DNA from: Nesterenkonia lutea
GTDB taxonomy: Bacteria; Actinomycetota; Actinomycetes; Actinomycetales; Micrococcaceae
Assembly (NCBI RefSeq): GCF_014873955.1
Contig: NZ_JADBED010000001.1
Coordinates: 1,178,001 to 1,242,000 of the forward strand
DNA: 64,000 nucleotides
Reading direction: 5' to 3'
In this document: positions 52,934 to 61,285 of the stretch, one piece after another
How positions within the stretch are numbered: the first letter of the stretch is position 1
Layout of the letters: each line of letters starts with the position of its first letter
Notes under the pieces: generated by a model
Databases searched by the model: none
Told to the model about the DNA's origin: nothing
The model's input: the letters and a program-made list of their open reading frames with translations, nothing else
Translations under genes and position numbers: made by a program

Positions 52934-53716
52934 ACCCGCTAGGCTCGACGTCGGCAGGGTGAGGATGTCAGCGCCCTCCTCGGTGATCGCGATCGTGTGC
53001 TCGCTGTGCGCTGTCCGGCACCCGGTCGCGCTCTTGAGCGTCCACCCGTCTTCCGCCGTGACGAGTTCGTCCGTGTCCGCCATGATCCAGGGCTCCAGGG
53101 CGAGCAGCAGCCCGGGTTGGAGCCGGTATCCGCGCCCCGGGCGCCCGGTGTTCACGATGTGCGGGTCCTGGTGCATGGTCGAACCCAGGCCGTGACCACC
53201 GAACTCGGTGTTGATCGGGTAGCCCGCCTCACTGAGCACGGCGCCTATCGCATGCGAGAGGTCCCCGATGCGAGCACCCGGCCCCGCGGCGGCGATCCCG
53301 GCAGCCAGAGCACGCTCCGTGGCGTCGATCATGGCCTCGCTCTCCGGCTGTGCGGATTCCCCCACGAGGAAGCTGATCGCCGAATCCGCGACGACCCCGT
53401 TCAGCGAGACCGCGAGATCCAGGGTGAGCAGGTCGCCGTCGCCGAGGGTGTAGTCGTGCGGTCTGCCGTGGAGCACAGCGTCATTGACCGAGGTGCAGAT
53501 GTAGTGCCCGAAGGGTCCGCGTCCGAAAGAGGGCTCATAGCCCACATAGCAGGAGGTGGCGCGGGCTTCGAGGATCATCTCCTTGGTCCACTGGTCGATC
53601 TCCAGCAGGTTGGTGCCCACGGTGGCGCGCCGCTTCATGGTCTGCAGGATGTCGGCGACCAGCGTGCCGGTGGTCTGCGCCCGGGCGAGCCCGGAGGCGT
53701 TCAGGATTTCGATCAT
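52922..53716 (-). CDS. Second type I methionine aminopeptidase
   Basis: This 264-residue MetAP lacks the N-terminal extension of the map product. All ligands are intact: Asp100, Asp111, His175, Glu208 and Glu239, with HYICTSVND around the catalytic His. Two MetAPs per genome are usual in actinobacteria. GAAAGG precedes the ATG by 6 bases. Confidence 0.92.
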   Translation of the reverse strand: MIEILNASGLARAQTTGTLVADILQTMKRRATVGTNLLEIDQWTKEMILEARATSCYVGYEPSFGRGPFGHYICTSVNDAVLHGRPHDYTLGDGDLLTLDLAVSLNGVVADSAISFLVGESAQPESEAMIDATERALAAGIAAAGPGARIGDLSHAIGAVLSEAGYPINTEFGGHGLGSTMHQDPHIVNTGRPGRGYRLQPGLLLALEPWIMADTDELVTAEDGWTLKSATGCRTAHSEHTIAITEEGADILTLPTSSLAGSEV

Positions 53717-53778
53717 GCGGTGCCTTTCTCAAGCGGCCATAACTATACCGCGCAGCGACTGGGCTCCCTGAGCGCGGA

Positions 53779-54096
53779 TCATCCGGAGCGGGTCCCCTCC
53801 TCGGCAGCCGCCACCCGCCGGTTGTGCAGCAGATTGCGGATCAGTCCGGGAAGAGCTCCCAGCACGATGACGATCGGGCCCGTCGCCCCACCGTAGGTTT
53901 CACTGAACAGCCAGCCGGTCACGAGGAGGCAGACGAACGCCAGAAGCCGCACCACGGAGACCTGCGGTGGATTGATCGGCGGTCTGCCGAAGAAGAACGG
54001 CAACCGTGAATCGGGATTGACCCGCCGCAGCATGTCGAAGGATGCAGTGAACAGCACTGCGGCAAGAACCCAGAGGACGATCGCGAGTAGCTCCAT
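53779..54096 (-). CDS. Hypothetical three-helix membrane protein
   Basis: This 105-residue protein has hydrophobic segments at about residues 3-20, 48-64 and 68-86, with an Arg-rich loop (MLRRVNPDSRLPFFFGRPP) between the first two. I do not recognise the family. ATG 54096 is chosen over an upstream frame that adds 30 residues of unlikely composition. It is divergent from the channel-like gene. Confidence 0.6.
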   Translation of the reverse strand: MELLAIVLWVLAAVLFTASFDMLRRVNPDSRLPFFFGRPPINPPQVSVVRLLAFVCLLVTGWLFSETYGGATGPIVIVLGALPGLIRNLLHNRRVAAAEEGTRSG

Positions 54097-54225
54097 CGCC
54101 CCATTCCATCTGTTGAACGTTGCCGCGGTCAACAATCCCCCCGGCGAGGACGCTTCACACTGGGACCATGCTCGTAGAGTGGGCACAGCGAACCCGTCCC
54201 CATCGCCCCCGGAGGTCCCCCGACC

Positions 54226-54930
54226 GTGAGCAGCGCACCGAAGCCCGCACCGGGCGATCAGGTTGAGAGAGTCGAGGCGGCGGAGGCCCTCGCCGGCAGA
54301 CTGGACAGACCCATGGGCCTGCTCGGCGTGCTCTTCCTCTTCGTGTTCCTCGGCCAGCTTCTGGTGACCGAACCGGGGTGGAGCCGCGCACTGACCATCG
54401 CGGGGTGGGGGTTCTGGGCGGTCTTCGTCGCGGAGTTCATCCTCCGCGCCTATATTGCGGGGTTCCAGGCGGCGTTCTGGAAGCGCAACTGGTGGCAGGT
54501 GATCTTCCTGCTGGTTCCCTTCCTGCGGTTCGTGCGCGCCCTGCAGGCCGTACGAGTGCTGCGCGTGGCCCGGGTCGCGCGAGTGGGTGGCATACTCTCC
54601 GCGGGCGTTCGCGGTTCACGCTCAGCGGGACGGCTGCTCTCGAGCCGGATCGGCTGGCTGGCCGCAGTGACCGTCGTCGTCATCCTGGCGTCGAGCCAGC
54701 TGCTGTACGCCTTCGAATCCCAGCCCGAGTACGGCACGGCCCTCTATGAAGCCGCCATGGCGACGGTCACCGGTGCCGGCATCACCACGGAGGATCCCTT
54801 CTCAAAGGCGGTGCAGCTGGTGCTGGCGGTGTATTCCGTGGGGGTCTTTGCCACCCTCGCCGGATCACTGGGCGCCTTCTACCTCCGCGGGGATCAGCCG
54901 ACGGCGGCGCCCGATGGGAACGAACCCTGA
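54226..54930 (+). CDS. Voltage-gated-channel-like membrane protein with atypical pore
   Basis: This 234-residue protein has the topology of an ion-channel monomer: hydrophobic segments, an S4-like stretch with Arg at 101, 104, 110, 113, 116 and 119, then a pore region and last helix (about 195-218). Where a potassium channel has TVGYGD, this protein has T180-V-T-G-A-G185. The fold resembles KvAP/VGIC proteins, but K selectivity is doubtful. Start GTG with no clear SD. Possibly a mechanosensitive or non-selective channel. Confidence 0.8.
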   Translation: MSSAPKPAPGDQVERVEAAEALAGRLDRPMGLLGVLFLFVFLGQLLVTEPGWSRALTIAGWGFWAVFVAEFILRAYIAGFQAAFWKRNWWQVIFLLVPFLRFVRALQAVRVLRVARVARVGGILSAGVRGSRSAGRLLSSRIGWLAAVTVVVILASSQLLYAFESQPEYGTALYEAAMATVTGAGITTEDPFSKAVQLVLAVYSVGVFATLAGSLGAFYLRGDQPTAAPDGNEP

Positions 54931-55061
54931 TCGGCAAGCCCACAAATGCTCAAGACACCGCCGTCCGAGTCAGAAGTCACGCGATTGGTCATGCGCGGCG
55001 TGTCCGGGGACGATCGACGCGCCTCAGGGTTGCTGCTGCCTCGCCGAGTCTTGTAGCCGGA

Positions 55062-56172
55062 CTAGCTGTACTCAGCCACGAGCTTGTTGACAGCGAGTGA
55101 TGGGCGGATGACCTCCGAGGGCGCTGTGTCGGCGCAGGTGGTTATAGAAGTCTAACCACGGCCCCAGAGCCGCCGTCCGATCAGCTGTCGAGGTGTAGCG
55201 GCACCGATAGGCCCACCCCTCCTGCAAGGTCCGGTTGAACCGCTCCGCCTTTCCGTTCTGCCACGGATGCCTCGGCTTGGTCCGCAGATGCTTCGCTCCG
55301 AGCCGCCCCAGCACTGACTGGAATGCTCGGGACCGGGTATAGGCCATCGCGTTATCGGTCATCACTCGTTTCACCGGGGCCCCGTGAGCGGCCATGAACA
55401 CCGCCGCCCGGGCCAGGAAGTCGGCACAGGTCTGCCCTGTCTCATCGGGCAGCGCCTCGGCGTAGGCGAGCCGGGAGTGATCATCGACGGCCACGTGGAT
55501 GTAGTCGAAACCCACCCGCTGTCGCCCGGTGTTGTGGACTTCGCGCGTCTGGCCTGGGTCTGCTCGCCATCCGCCACCGTCGGGGATGCGTCCGATCTTC
55601 TTCACATCCACATGCAGCAGATCCCCAGGGCCGGCATGTTCGTAGCGGCGTTCGGTGGCTCGACCTGCTCGGATCCTGGCGCCGGTGATCGGGTCCAGCT
55701 CCCAGAGCCGGGGCCACCCGGCGCGGGCGATGATTCGCGAGATCGTGCGGGCCGGTACCCCTGTGCGCACGGAGAGGTCTGCGGGGCCTTCCCGGTGGTG
55801 CTGGCGTGCGTGGAGCACCTGCTGAACCCTCTGCGGTGTGGTGGCGCCGGGGCTGCGTCGTGGTCGAGAAGACCGGTCGACCAGGCCGGTGGGGCCCTCT
55901 TCGCGGTAGCGGCGCAGCCACCGGTAGGCCGCAGTGCGCGAGATGCCGAGTTCCTTCGCGACGTGGGCTGCTGGCTGGCCATCAGCGACACGTTGGACCA
56001 GCAGAAATCGGCCATGCGGGGTCAGCCGGGAGTTGTGGTTCAGCGCAGGGCGGCGGGCGGTACGGTGAGACAAGGAGACCTCTTAGATCAGTTGGCTGCG
56101 TGTGGTAACCACCAACCTAAGAGGTCTCCGCCCTCTTCACATGTCAACAACGTCGTGGCCGAGTACAACTAG
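55062..56172. mobile_element. IS481-family insertion sequence with CTAG target duplication
   Basis: A complete element of about 1.1 kb. Left (55062-55092) and right (56142-56172) ends are inverted repeats matching at 27 of 31 positions, starting CTAG then (C/T)TGTACTC. IS481 elements are known to insert at CTAG, so the outer CTAG (55062-55065, 56169-56172) is read as the duplicated target and the inner 23-26 bases as the terminal repeat. One intact transposase gene fills the element. A hairpin with 12-bp arms GAGACCTCTTAG/CTAAGAGGTCTC (56075-56128) precedes the transposase, probably to shield it from outside transcription. Looks recent and potentially active. Confidence 0.9.
55072..56073 (-). 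CDS. IS481-family transposase
   Basis: This 333-residue DDE transposase has an N-terminal helix-turn-helix (ADGQPAAHVAKELGISRTAAYRWLRRYREEG) and an rve integrase core with DLLHVDVKKIGRIPDGG, VDDHSRLAYAEALPDE, TDNAMAY and a late WQNGKAERFNRTLQEGW (catalytic Asp, Asp, Glu). The C-terminal stop lies inside the left terminal repeat. Confidence 0.95.
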   Translation of the reverse strand: MSHRTARRPALNHNSRLTPHGRFLLVQRVADGQPAAHVAKELGISRTAAYRWLRRYREEGPTGLVDRSSRPRRSPGATTPQRVQQVLHARQHHREGPADLSVRTGVPARTISRIIARAGWPRLWELDPITGARIRAGRATERRYEHAGPGDLLHVDVKKIGRIPDGGGWRADPGQTREVHNTGRQRVGFDYIHVAVDDHSRLAYAEALPDETGQTCADFLARAAVFMAAHGAPVKRVMTDNAMAYTRSRAFQSVLGRLGAKHLRTKPRHPWQNGKAERFNRTLQEGWAYRCRYTSTADRTAALGPWLDFYNHLRRHSALGGHPPITRCQQARG

Positions 56173-56193
56173 CCCACTGGCATCATCGGTTCT

Positions 56194-56649
56194 ATGTCCC
56201 CGGTCACGATTGTTCACGACACCGTCCAAGTATCCCGCTCAATACGAATCCCCCTCGATAAGGCGTGGGCGGCCTACCAAGACACCGCACGACGAGCTGA
56301 ATGGGGGGTCCCGGCCGGTGAGCAGATGGTCTACTCCCGCGACCAACTGACACGCGGTGGCCTCACAGAGTACCGGTGTGGGACTCCTGGCGAACTCCAG
56401 TACCACGTCCGAGGGGAATACCTCGTGGTCGAGCCAGAGTCCTTGGTGGTACATACGGAAACCGTCACGACCGGCGATGAACTACTCTCTAGCAGTCTCG
56501 TCACCTGGGAGTTCAGGGAGAATCTTGATGGTTCACTAGTCTCGATCACCAACCAGGTCACGTCGTTCGTCGGCCAAGAAATGATAGATGGCACTCGGAA
56601 TGGTCACTCGATTGCTCTGAACCAGCTCGCGACGCTGCTCGAGAACTAA
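56194..56649 (+). CDS. SRPBCC/AHSA1-like lipid-binding-fold protein
   Basis: This 151-residue protein has SRSIRIPLDKAWAAYQDTARRAEWGVP at the N-terminus and a helix at the C-terminus (TRNGHSIALNQLATLL), the START-like SRPBCC pattern of AHSA1/polyketide-cyclase proteins. Its ligand is unknown. Its codon usage is less GC-biased than neighbours and it lies 22 bases from the IS481 end, so it may be recently acquired or captured. The closest -10-like element is not convincing. Confidence 0.75.
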   Translation: MSPVTIVHDTVQVSRSIRIPLDKAWAAYQDTARRAEWGVPAGEQMVYSRDQLTRGGLTEYRCGTPGELQYHVRGEYLVVEPESLVVHTETVTTGDELLSSSLVTWEFRENLDGSLVSITNQVTSFVGQEMIDGTRNGHSIALNQLATLLEN

Positions 56650-56698
56650 ACGGCGAGCACGGCGATCTTTCGCCCGGGGTGCGGCAAGCCGAGTCTCG

Positions 56699-57226
56699 TC
56701 AACTGGGAGGCGCGCCGCTGAGGTCCTGATAGGCCGTCGCCCGCAGGGACTGACCCTCGGCGGTCAGCGTCTCTGCGCCGGGCACCCGGTCGGTGTTCTG
56801 CGCACTGACGGCCAGCCAGGCGCCGTCGTCGTTCTCGGATGTGGGCGGCTGCTGCGTGACGGTGAAACTGATGATGCCCTGCCGTGTTCCAGCGGAGGTC
56901 TCGGCGCTCTCGTCCGGCGCGGGCGACTGACCCTCCAAAGTCCAGCGCGCGTGGACGACGGCGACGCCCTCCCCCAGCTCGCGGACCCGCACTTCCTCGA
57001 GGCTCATCTGGGAACCGGCGAAGATCCGGCGGAAACCGTACTCGTGGGCGGCCCGGATCCGTCCCCGGCTCTTCCACCACAGTCCCACCACGTTGACGAA
57101 GTCTGCGTCCTCGACGAACAGCGCCGCGAGGGCATCGGCGTCGCCAGCGTTCCATGCTGCGGCGAAACCCTCAGCAATTCCCTCGGGACGGAAGCCGGTC
57201 CTGCCACTGGGGTCCTCCGCGATCAT
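56699..57226 (-). CDS. SnoaL-like/DUF4440 (SgcJ/EcaC-type) protein
   Basis: This 175-residue NTF2-fold protein has FAAAWNAGDADALAALFVEDADFVNVVGLWWKSR, typical of the SgcJ/EcaC and DUF4440 group, and a final WLAVSAQNTDR strand. Members are putative isomerases, cyclases or oxidoreductase-like small-molecule binders. No partner is apparent. AGGAG precedes the ATG by 6 bases. Confidence 0.85.
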   Translation of the reverse strand: MIAEDPSGRTGFRPEGIAEGFAAAWNAGDADALAALFVEDADFVNVVGLWWKSRGRIRAAHEYGFRRIFAGSQMSLEEVRVRELGEGVAVVHARWTLEGQSPAPDESAETSAGTRQGIISFTVTQQPPTSENDDGAWLAVSAQNTDRVPGAETLTAEGQSLRATAYQDLSGAPPS

Positions 57227-57292
57227 GTTTCGCTCCTGAGCTGCTGGATCAGTCTGATGACGCCGAGACGAGCGAGCTGGGTCATTCCGGCC

Positions 57293-58075
57293 TCACTCCC
57301 AGAGCGTTGGTGCCGGCGTGAGGAGTTCCGGACCGTTGTTCCGCACGTTGCCGACGTCGGGGTCGACCTCGTAGATCTCCCAGTCCGCGGCGACCGTGAG
57401 GATGTCACCGCGAAGCTGCTCGATCATGACGTCCAGCTCATCGGGGCTCTTCTCCCCTGGGTGGATCCACTGCGCGGCGAACTCTGGAGTCATGGCCAGC
57501 GGGATGCGGTCGTGGAGCTCCGCGAGTTCACTGAGGACGCCGTCGGCCGCCTGTCCCGTCTCGGGTGAGGGGCCGGTGAGGATGGTGCAGGACAGGATCC
57601 ACGGATCTGGCTCTCCCCGGGCCTCGGCTTCATTGTCCTTCCACCATTCGTAGAGTCCGGCGAAGACCAGGGGGAAACCGTCCGCCGAGTGGATCGCGTG
57701 GGGTCGCTTCTTGGCTCCCCCGGCCTTCCATTCGTAGTAGGCCTCGGCGGGAACCGCGCATCGGCGTGCCTTCGCGGCCGAGCGGAAACTGGGCTTGGAG
57801 GCGACTGTCTCGGAGCGCGCGTTGAAGGTCCGCGAGCTGAATGTCATGTCCTTGGCCCAGACCGGGAGGAGTCCCCAGCGGGCCGGGTGCAGCTCACGTC
57901 GGAGGGTTCCGTCCTGGTCATAGCGCTCCACCAGGATGGCCACCGTGGAGGTGGGCGCGATGTTCCAGTTGGGCGCCAGTTCGAACGCCGGAGGCTGGAC
58001 GGGCCCGAGGTGCGCACGGTTCAGCTCGTCGGCGAGGTCCCCGGTGTCCTTGGCCATGACATAGCGTCCACACAT
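57293..58075 (-). CDS. HMCES/YedK-type SOS response-associated peptidase
   Basis: The protein (260 residues) protects abasic sites in single-stranded DNA by a covalent crosslink through Cys2, exposed after Met removal (MCGRYVM). The other conserved parts are WNIAPTSTVAIL, RWGLLPVWAKD, TFNARSETV, CAVPAEAYYEW and LHDRIPLAM, which supply Asn, Glu and His of the active site. ATG 58075 is required for Cys2. No LexA box is obvious in the IS110-adjacent upstream region. Confidence 0.93.
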   Translation of the reverse strand: MCGRYVMAKDTGDLADELNRAHLGPVQPPAFELAPNWNIAPTSTVAILVERYDQDGTLRRELHPARWGLLPVWAKDMTFSSRTFNARSETVASKPSFRSAAKARRCAVPAEAYYEWKAGGAKKRPHAIHSADGFPLVFAGLYEWWKDNEAEARGEPDPWILSCTILTGPSPETGQAADGVLSELAELHDRIPLAMTPEFAAQWIHPGEKSPDELDVMIEQLRGDILTVAADWEIYEVDPDVGNVRNNGPELLTPAPTLWE

Positions 58076-58129
58076 GCCCTGAGCTTGGCAGAAGCCGGAG
58101 TGTGGGGCAATCGCTGTCGGTGGTGCTGG

Positions 58130-58474
58130 GATCCCCCGCACAGCCCCCGTTAGCTTCTAAGGACACCGTTTCTCCGGCAGGATAAGTGGTGTTGACCGGT
58201 CCGGTCTCTGGGCATGATCGTTTGCCCCCAGTCACCCCATGATCCGGGGGGTGCTGTCACCCAGGGACTGGTCGCGGCGGAGCATGGATCGCTGATAGAG
58301 GCACGACGCCCCAGCGCCGAGAGGCCGTGGAGGGCTTGTTTTCTAACGTGGATGCCGAGCATGACCCGCCCACCGACGGCCCAGGACGGTTCTGGGTTCG
58401 GACTGGATGACTGACTGCCGCAGGCGCCCTGCCCGCAGCGGTGACCAGCTTCGAAGACATGACGGGAGAAGCTC
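58130..58474 (+). ncRNA. Candidate IS110 bridge RNA region (non-coding left end)
   Basis: The 399-base gap before the IS110 transposase has no credible gene. It holds strong local hairpins: GGGCA-N8-TGCCC at 58210-58227, GGGTG-CTGT-CACCC at 58249-58262, and further GC-rich stems. A 10-base word ATAGAGGCAC at 58294-58303 is repeated exactly at 59710-59719, next to the right end of the element. IS110-group elements encode a structured bridge RNA here, with a loop matching their own donor end. Boundaries and guides are not determined. Confidence 0.45.
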
Positions 58475-59701
58475 GTGGCCTGGGAACATCAGGACTTCGC
58501 GCTATTCATCGGACTCGACGTGGGCAAGTCAGAACACCACGCCACCGCCCTCACTCACACCGGGGAGAAGGTCTACGACAAGCCCCTGCCCAACGACGAG
58601 ACCCGACTCAGGGAACTCTTCACCGCCCTGACCAGTGATCATGGCCCAGCGCTGGTCGTGGTGGATCAACCAGCCACCATCGGGGCCCTGCCCGTGGCAG
58701 TCGCCCAGGCCACCGACGCGATCGAGGTCGCCTATCTGCCCGGGCTCACGATGCGCCGGATGGCAGATCTGCACGCCGGATCAGCCAAGACTGATGCCCG
58801 GGACGCGTTCATCATCGCCGAGACCGCCCGCACGATGCCCGCGGCATTGCGCTCGATCGCAGTCTCTGATGAACAGGTCGCCGAACTCGCCGTGCTGGCC
58901 GGTTTCGATGATGACCTGCTGGGCCAGATGACCGCGACCAGGAACCGGCTGCGTGGACTGCTCACCCAGATCCACCCAGCCCTGGAACGAGCAGTAGGCC
59001 CGCATCTGCACCAGATCGGGGTCCTCGACGCCCTGGTCACCTGGCCGACCCCGCAACGATTGAAGACCGCCGGTCGGGGGCATGTGCGCAACCGGATCAA
59101 GAAGCACAACCCACGATTGGCCGAGCGAGTCACCGAGGATATCTTCTCTGCTCTGGATGCCCAGACCGTGGTGGTCGCCGGCACCGAAGCGGCAGCGACG
59201 ATCGTGCCGATCCTCGCCCAACAGCTCCAAGACCTCACCCGGCAGCGGGCCGGAGTTCTGGCCCAGGTCGAGGCTCTCGTGGAGGCCCACCCTCTTCACC
59301 GGGTCCTGACTTCGATGCCCGAAATCGGAGTCAGGACCGCAGCCAGAATCCTCACCGAAGTGGTGGGCAAAGACTTCAAAACCGCAGGCCACCTGGCCTC
59401 TTACGCCGGCATTGCGCCCACGACCAGGCGTTCCGGGACTTCCATCCGTGGAGAGTTCGCCAACCGCGGCGGCAACAAGCGACTGAAATCGAGCCTGTAT
59501 AACTCAGCGTTCGCAGCCCTGCAGCACCCGCCCTCGAGGGCGTACTACGACCGGAAGATCGCCGAGGGAAAGCGGCACAAGCAGGCCATCATCGCGCTGG
59601 CCCGGCGCCGGCTGGACACCCTCTACGCGATGCTGCGAGACGGGACCCTCTACCAAGACCCCGCCGCACCAACCGCATCAGAGCATTCTCTGGCCGCTTG
59701 A
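58475..59701 (+). CDS. IS110-family transposase (bridge recombinase)
   Basis: This 408-residue IS110 transposase has an N-terminal DEDD RuvC-like domain (FIGLDVGKSEHHATAL, VVVDQPATIG, DARDAFIIAETAR) and a C-terminal transposase_20 domain with the conserved Ser (SMPEIGVRTAARILTE, HLASYAGIAPTTRRSGTS, NRGGNKRLKSSLYNSAF). The Asp residues and the Ser appear intact, so it should be functional. Starts at GTG with GGGAG upstream. Ends 45 bases before the lipoprotein stop codon. Confidence 0.93.
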   Translation: MAWEHQDFALFIGLDVGKSEHHATALTHTGEKVYDKPLPNDETRLRELFTALTSDHGPALVVVDQPATIGALPVAVAQATDAIEVAYLPGLTMRRMADLHAGSAKTDARDAFIIAETARTMPAALRSIAVSDEQVAELAVLAGFDDDLLGQMTATRNRLRGLLTQIHPALERAVGPHLHQIGVLDALVTWPTPQRLKTAGRGHVRNRIKKHNPRLAERVTEDIFSALDAQTVVVAGTEAAATIVPILAQQLQDLTRQRAGVLAQVEALVEAHPLHRVLTSMPEIGVRTAARILTEVVGKDFKTAGHLASYAGIAPTTRRSGTSIRGEFANRGGNKRLKSSLYNSAFAALQHPPSRAYYDRKIAEGKRHKQAIIALARRRLDTLYAMLRDGTLYQDPAAPTASEHSLAA

Positions 59702-59746
59702 CGAAAACCATAGAGGCACCCCCCCTACATTGACTCAGCGAGACGA

Positions 59747-60220
59747 TCAGTCATCGACCTCTGCAGACCAGCGCACCGCGGTCTCGCAGGACGCTGTCCT
59801 CGCAGCGCGCGGATGCTCGCATGCCGCATCCACGAGTTCCCGGTCACCGATAGGCTCTCCGACAACCACGTCCATGTCCACGACATCATTGCCGAGACAG
59901 TTGTACGCCGAACCGTGCAGGGGCTCGACACTGACGCGGACGGCGATCTGGTCCTCTCCCGGGTCGACGTCGACCTCGGCGACCTCGCCGGTTTCACCGC
60001 TGGCGCAGCCGAGCCGGGTGACCCCGATTTCGAGAGTGACATCTTCGAGGTCGTCCGCGTCCGGTTCGCTCAGCTGCCACGTCGCCAGGCTCTCCTCGAT
60101 CACTTCTTCATCAGACAGCGACCGGGATGGACCATGAGGGCCAGGCGCACCCTCGCCTGCGCACCCGATCAGGACAAGTGCCGGGACGATGAACCAGGAG
60201 CCGGCGATGAAGGGCCGCAT
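59747..60220 (-). CDS. Hypothetical secreted lipoprotein
   Basis: This 157-residue protein has a signal peptide ending in the lipobox VLIGC near residue 20, followed by a Gly/Pro linker. The acidic exported region has two later Cys pairs (LGCASG, NCLG, ACEHP, SCET) that may form disulfides. No family recognised. Its 3' end is close to the IS110 element, so the C-terminus may have been altered by the insertion. Confidence 0.75.
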   Translation of the reverse strand: MRPFIAGSWFIVPALVLIGCAGEGAPGPHGPSRSLSDEEVIEESLATWQLSEPDADDLEDVTLEIGVTRLGCASGETGEVAEVDVDPGEDQIAVRVSVEPLHGSAYNCLGNDVVDMDVVVGEPIGDRELVDAACEHPRAARTASCETAVRWSAEVDD

Positions 60221-60354
60221 AGGAATCTTCCGGTGGGGGTCGCGTGGTGGGACTTCTCAATCCACGATAGGCCGGGTTGTGGCGCTGGAGACAGGAAGAG
60301 GCTCCCGCGTCGTAGCAGCGCGCCAGGGGCATGGGTGCAGCGTCTTGAGAACAC

Positions 60355-60666
60355 CTACGGGCCGTCCGCGATGGCCTTCAAGGCAGCCAGGTGTCCTTCC
60401 AGAGCGCCTCTCCCCTCTTCGGTCAGGGCGACCCAGGTGAGGCGACGAGAATCCGCTCGGGCCAGTGAGCGTTCCTTTCGCACGGTCACCAGGCCGGCTT
60501 CGCTGAGCACCCGCAGGTTCTTGGACAGGTTCGCGTCCGTGAGCTCCAGAGTCTCGCGAATGACCGCGAACTCGAGCTCCGGGACGCGGCGCAGCAGTCC
60601 GCAGATGCGCAGGCGCACCGGCGAATGGACGGTGTTGTTGAAGGCCGGACCCAGCGCGGGAGTCAT
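60355..60666 (-). CDS. Winged-helix transcriptional regulator
   Basis: This 103-residue regulator is a single winged helix: SPVRLRICGLLRRVPELEFAVIRETLELTDANLSKNLRVLSEAGLV followed by a wing with RRLTWVALTEEGR. This is the small HTH family that often accompanies a membrane gene in one operon; the next gene overlaps it by 4 bases. Probably autoregulatory. Confidence 0.85.
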   Translation of the reverse strand: MTPALGPAFNNTVHSPVRLRICGLLRRVPELEFAVIRETLELTDANLSKNLRVLSEAGLVTVRKERSLARADSRRLTWVALTEEGRGALEGHLAALKAIADGP

Positions 60667-61160
60667 GGGTTCCCAGAACCGCCTCCCGCGATCTCACGAC
60701 GCAGAGCGACATCGTATCGGCGGCTGAGCAAGACGGTCGCGAGGAATGCCACCAGAGCCGCCACCAGCGACCACGACGGCGAGACGCCGCTGATCTTGAT
60801 CACCACAGTGGCGAGCATCGCGGCGAGGAGCACGCCCACGCTCATGAGCAGCAGCCTTCTGCTTCGCGGGCCCGCAGGCTCGCTGAGTGAGAAGCCATAG
60901 CGCCGGGCATAGGTGGTCACCACCAGTGGAAGCGCGACGACGCCAAGCACCACGCAGGCGCTGGCTGCCGCTGCAGGCAACGCTTGGGAGCCGACGAAGA
61001 GGGCCACTGTTCCGCCCAGCGCCAGGTGGTACCACCACGGCGTGGCGACGCGCTGAGCCAAGGTCGCACTGTCGGCGTCGAGGGTCGAGAGGGCGAGCCG
61101 AGCCTCGGCGGCCGAGGAGGAACCCTCCGGGGTCTGGTGCCGTGCGGAGTCACTTTCCAT
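60663..61160 (-). CDS. Hypothetical membrane protein paired with the regulator
   Basis: This 165-residue protein has four hydrophobic segments (about residues 46-62, 64-82, 103-120, 128-145) and an N-terminal Ser/Ala-rich cytoplasmic segment with a short helix. No family named. Its stop overlaps the regulator start (ATGA), a two-gene unit in which the membrane protein is upstream. Confidence 0.75.
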   Translation of the reverse strand: MESDSARHQTPEGSSSAAEARLALSTLDADSATLAQRVATPWWYHLALGGTVALFVGSQALPAAAASACVVLGVVALPLVVTTYARRYGFSLSEPAGPRSRRLLLMSVGVLLAAMLATVVIKISGVSPSWSLVAALVAFLATVLLSRRYDVALRREIAGGGSGNP

Positions 61161-61285
61161 ATAAGCAACTATAGAGGTGACTTGCGAAATTGGAAACTGA
61201 CACCGGAACTGAGCATCATTCGCCAGGTGACGACCACCGGGCCCTCAGGGTCTCCGGGCAACCGATGAAGAGCTACGGTTGAGCT

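Larger units (their letters stand above)
58130..59735. mobile_element. IS110-family insertion sequence (ends uncertain)
   Basis: The element consists of the non-coding upstream region and the transposase. IS110 elements lack clear terminal inverted repeats and do not give an obvious target duplication, so I cannot fix the ends. The right end must lie between the transposase stop and about 59746, where the next gene ends; the left end lies between 58076 and about 58290. Confidence 0.7.
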
